Shown here piece after piece: positions 62,101 to 64,000 of a stretch of 64,000 nucleotides of DNA. Location: contig NC_063158.1 of assembly GCF_020921035.1 (NCBI RefSeq), positions 6,616,001-6,680,000 on the forward strand, in the 5' to 3' direction. Numbering within the stretch: the stretch's first letter is position 1; every line of letters begins with the position of its first letter. Source of the stretch: Rhodamnia argentea (taxonomy: Eukaryota > Streptophyta > Magnoliopsida > Myrtales > Myrtaceae). Below the pieces are notes generated by a model that was not told the origin of the DNA, searched no databases, and was given only the letters and a program-made list of their open reading frames with translations. Both the position numbers and the translations under genes were made by a program.

Positions 62101-64000
62101 TTTTCATTCCCACGATAAGTACAATCCTCCGCGTCAAAGAAACAGCAATTTTCAAAACTGTAAATTTAAAGAAGCACGCATTACCTTCAAAAAAGAAGTC
62201 GGAGGAATTTTAAGTATTCCAGTGGCCGGTTCCATTTTCTCATGATTCAGAAAGCCTACTTCAGGGCGAAACCAAGCGCATGTGACATGAACCCAGAGTG
62301 GCCCAATATCGGTTGGCTTCAAAGCACCCCCTAGAGACCAGCATTTAAGCCAGTCAGAACAATTTCTAGCAAGAAAATACTAACTTACACAACCCCAAGA
62401 CATAGATTCAAAGCAAAACTCACACAACTATGATAACGAATTTCACACGACAGAACTTCCTCAAATACCCAATAGTAATATTTTAAAAAAAATCAAAACA
62501 ATCTATCTAATGTTGTCATCATGTATATTTAAAAGCATAAGAAACAACATACAAGAACAATAGGAGTTTAAGACATTGAATCTGACCTTCTACCGGACAA
62601 AGACAACACTCCCTCCTCACATCAGGCATTTCACATGCTCTACAAACCCATGAGGTGAAGTCTTGAACATTGTTTACCCCATAACATTCCTGGTGCACAG
62701 CTATCTGACACCTGCAATCCAGAGCGAATCCAGTTCATTTACAGAAGAAGATCCACCTATCTGGTGACCTTCGATTAAAATATCAGAAAAAAGTGGACAA
62801 ATGCTATCCAAAAAGATAGAAGACCTGTTGCAGATTATCATTTTGTTATAGTCCCAATCTTCAACCCATCTACATACAGCGCACCTTTCTGTCGTCCATT
62901 TTGCAGAAACAGGCACGTAACTCTCTGCAGTAAAGATAGATTAATAAATAATAAAGCGCTTTCATTCAATCCAGACACTAAGGTCATTTTTTTTACAGGG
63001 CCAGCAGTCCGCTTGCAAACTTCTGCTTCTGGTTTTTGTTTTTGAAATATCTGGGGACTCTTTGATGCACATGTAAACAATAACTTTCAAGCGCTTCATT
63101 TAACAAAAATCATACTTAAGACCAAGAGTCAAAAACCACAACCAAAAGCTACAACCGCTATAGTAAAAGCACCAAATCCTTCCCTTTCGGGATGCACTGT
63201 AGAAGCAGTTGTACCATATATACCATGAAAACTTTCATTGCATATTTTGACGGTAAATGCAAGAACTACCTTTCAAGAAATCCATCAACTGCTGCTTATC
63301 TAACTTCAAAGGATCAGAACCAAGTGCGGCATACTCTGCAAGCTGAAGTTACACAAGATTAGCACGAAACTCATTTTGGCCACACAAAGCACAAGCACCA
63401 CATATCCAATACATACAATCATCACCAAGATATATTATTGACTACGTCTACCTCAATGACCTAAAAATGTTTTCTTCCCATCTGAGTATTGAGAATATAT
63501 TCAGTCTCCAAGTGGAAAAAGATTAAATCAAGCAGATACAGAAACTCAAATGACGTATGCTGAAAGATAACTAGTTAATACGCTAAAAGACGTCATTCTT
63601 AAGATGACCAAGACTATAGATTCCAGAAACATAGTACGAGCTGTGTAATAATCATATTTTAATGGCCAAATCTGCACATAAAAGTATAAATCATGGACAC
63701 CACACCACACCGCACCACAAGCTATATAAGCAAAAGCTATTCCATGGTATTTACTTTATCAGTACCTTTGACACTGGAAGTATTCAAACAAAGTTCATGA
63801 TTGACTTTTTATAAACAGAAGAATCAAACAGACTAGATAAGCAAGTCTAGTATTTATTAACAGAGGAAGGAAGAGCGCAAGTGACAATGTGAAGTCACAG
63901 GAAAGTGTACCAACCCATTTCTCCAGTGGTTCTTTCGTATCCTTGATTTTGACACTGTACTTCCACTTTTTGGCTCTGCAACCTGTGTGCCGTTCCCATT
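59160..64000 (-). CDS. ATX3: ATX3-type histone-lysine methyltransferase (PHD and SET domains), partial
   Basis: The C-terminal ~498 residues lie in 15 exons, in transcript order: >64000-63915, 63342-63270, 62924-62825, 62711-62587, 62330-62185, 61919-61815, 61611-61547, 61216-61006, 60894-60811, 60698-60642, 60558-60469, 60106-60020, 59668-59594, 59460-59360 and 59250-59160. Phase is kept throughout. Trithorax-like ATX3/4/5 proteins methylate histone H3 Lys4. Domains in order: a PHD finger ([51 protein letters not shown]), an extended PHD ([37 protein letters not shown]), then the SET domain ([38 protein letters not shown] followed by CMPNCYA, ELTYDY) and a post-[16 protein letters not shown]. 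The catalytic NHSC and the GDELTYDY tyrosine are intact. The N-terminal part, where the family's PWWP domain would be, is beyond the window edge. Choice of ATX3 over ATX4/5 rests on gene order. Confidence 0.92.

Noticed and set aside
1-64000. CRISPR arrays, rRNA operons, bacterial-type operons or viral genes
   Set aside because: None seen; the genes have spliceosomal introns and plant-type families throughout.

Overview
The window is nuclear DNA of a flowering plant. It has GT-AG introns, AT-rich intergenic DNA, long pyrimidine-rich leaders and microsatellites, and its genes are plant-specific or plant-typical. A eudicot is clear. A rosid such as a Myrtales species is my guess from the repeat style, not something the sequence proves. 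I rebuilt gene models by joining conserved protein blocks at GT-AG sites and checking that the reading phase closes over every joined exon.

Layout: (1) 0.4-3.7 kb, + strand, plastid class-3 lipase (PLIP1-like). (2) 4.8-13.6 kb, + strand, large nucleotidyltransferase with a PAP/OAS1-type core. (3) 14.9-15.8 kb, an unrecognised two-exon reading frame. (4) 16.3-20.5 kb, - strand, trehalose-6-phosphate phosphatase with an unresolved N-terminus, plus an unrecognised ORF and a SINE near its probable promoter. (5) 20.5-34.6 kb, a gene-poor block of small terminal-inverted-repeat elements, some with target-site duplications, plus tandem repeats and a 34-bp palindrome. (6) 34.6-40.6 kb, + strand, plant 'protein 1589' (PF09713) gene. 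(7) 41.9-47.8 kb, - strand, complete ATG6/Beclin 1 (10 exons, 517 aa). (8) 50.0-52.5 kb, + strand, SDE2-like protein with a ubiquitin fold and GG-KGG processing site. (9) 55.0-58.1 kb, - strand, F-box protein RMF-like. (10) 59.2 kb to the right edge, - strand, C-terminal half of an ATX3-type PHD/SET histone methyltransferase, cut by the window end.

From memory of Arabidopsis chromosome 3, six of these genes (PLIP1, the nucleotidyltransferase, the protein-1589 gene, ATG6, RMF and ATX3) occur in the same order as At3g61680, 61690, 61700, 61710, 61730 and 61740. This window is therefore an expanded orthologous block. The TPP and SDE2 genes and about 15 kb of repeats lie inside it, and no equivalent of At3g61720 is seen. 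The genes do not form a pathway: they act in plastid lipid turnover, RNA modification, trehalose signalling, autophagy, splicing or genome stability, protein turnover and chromatin. I found no convincing new multi-gene system. The most open items are the two unrecognised reading frames (about 14.9-15.8 kb and 19.6-20.2 kb) and the inverted-repeat element families.
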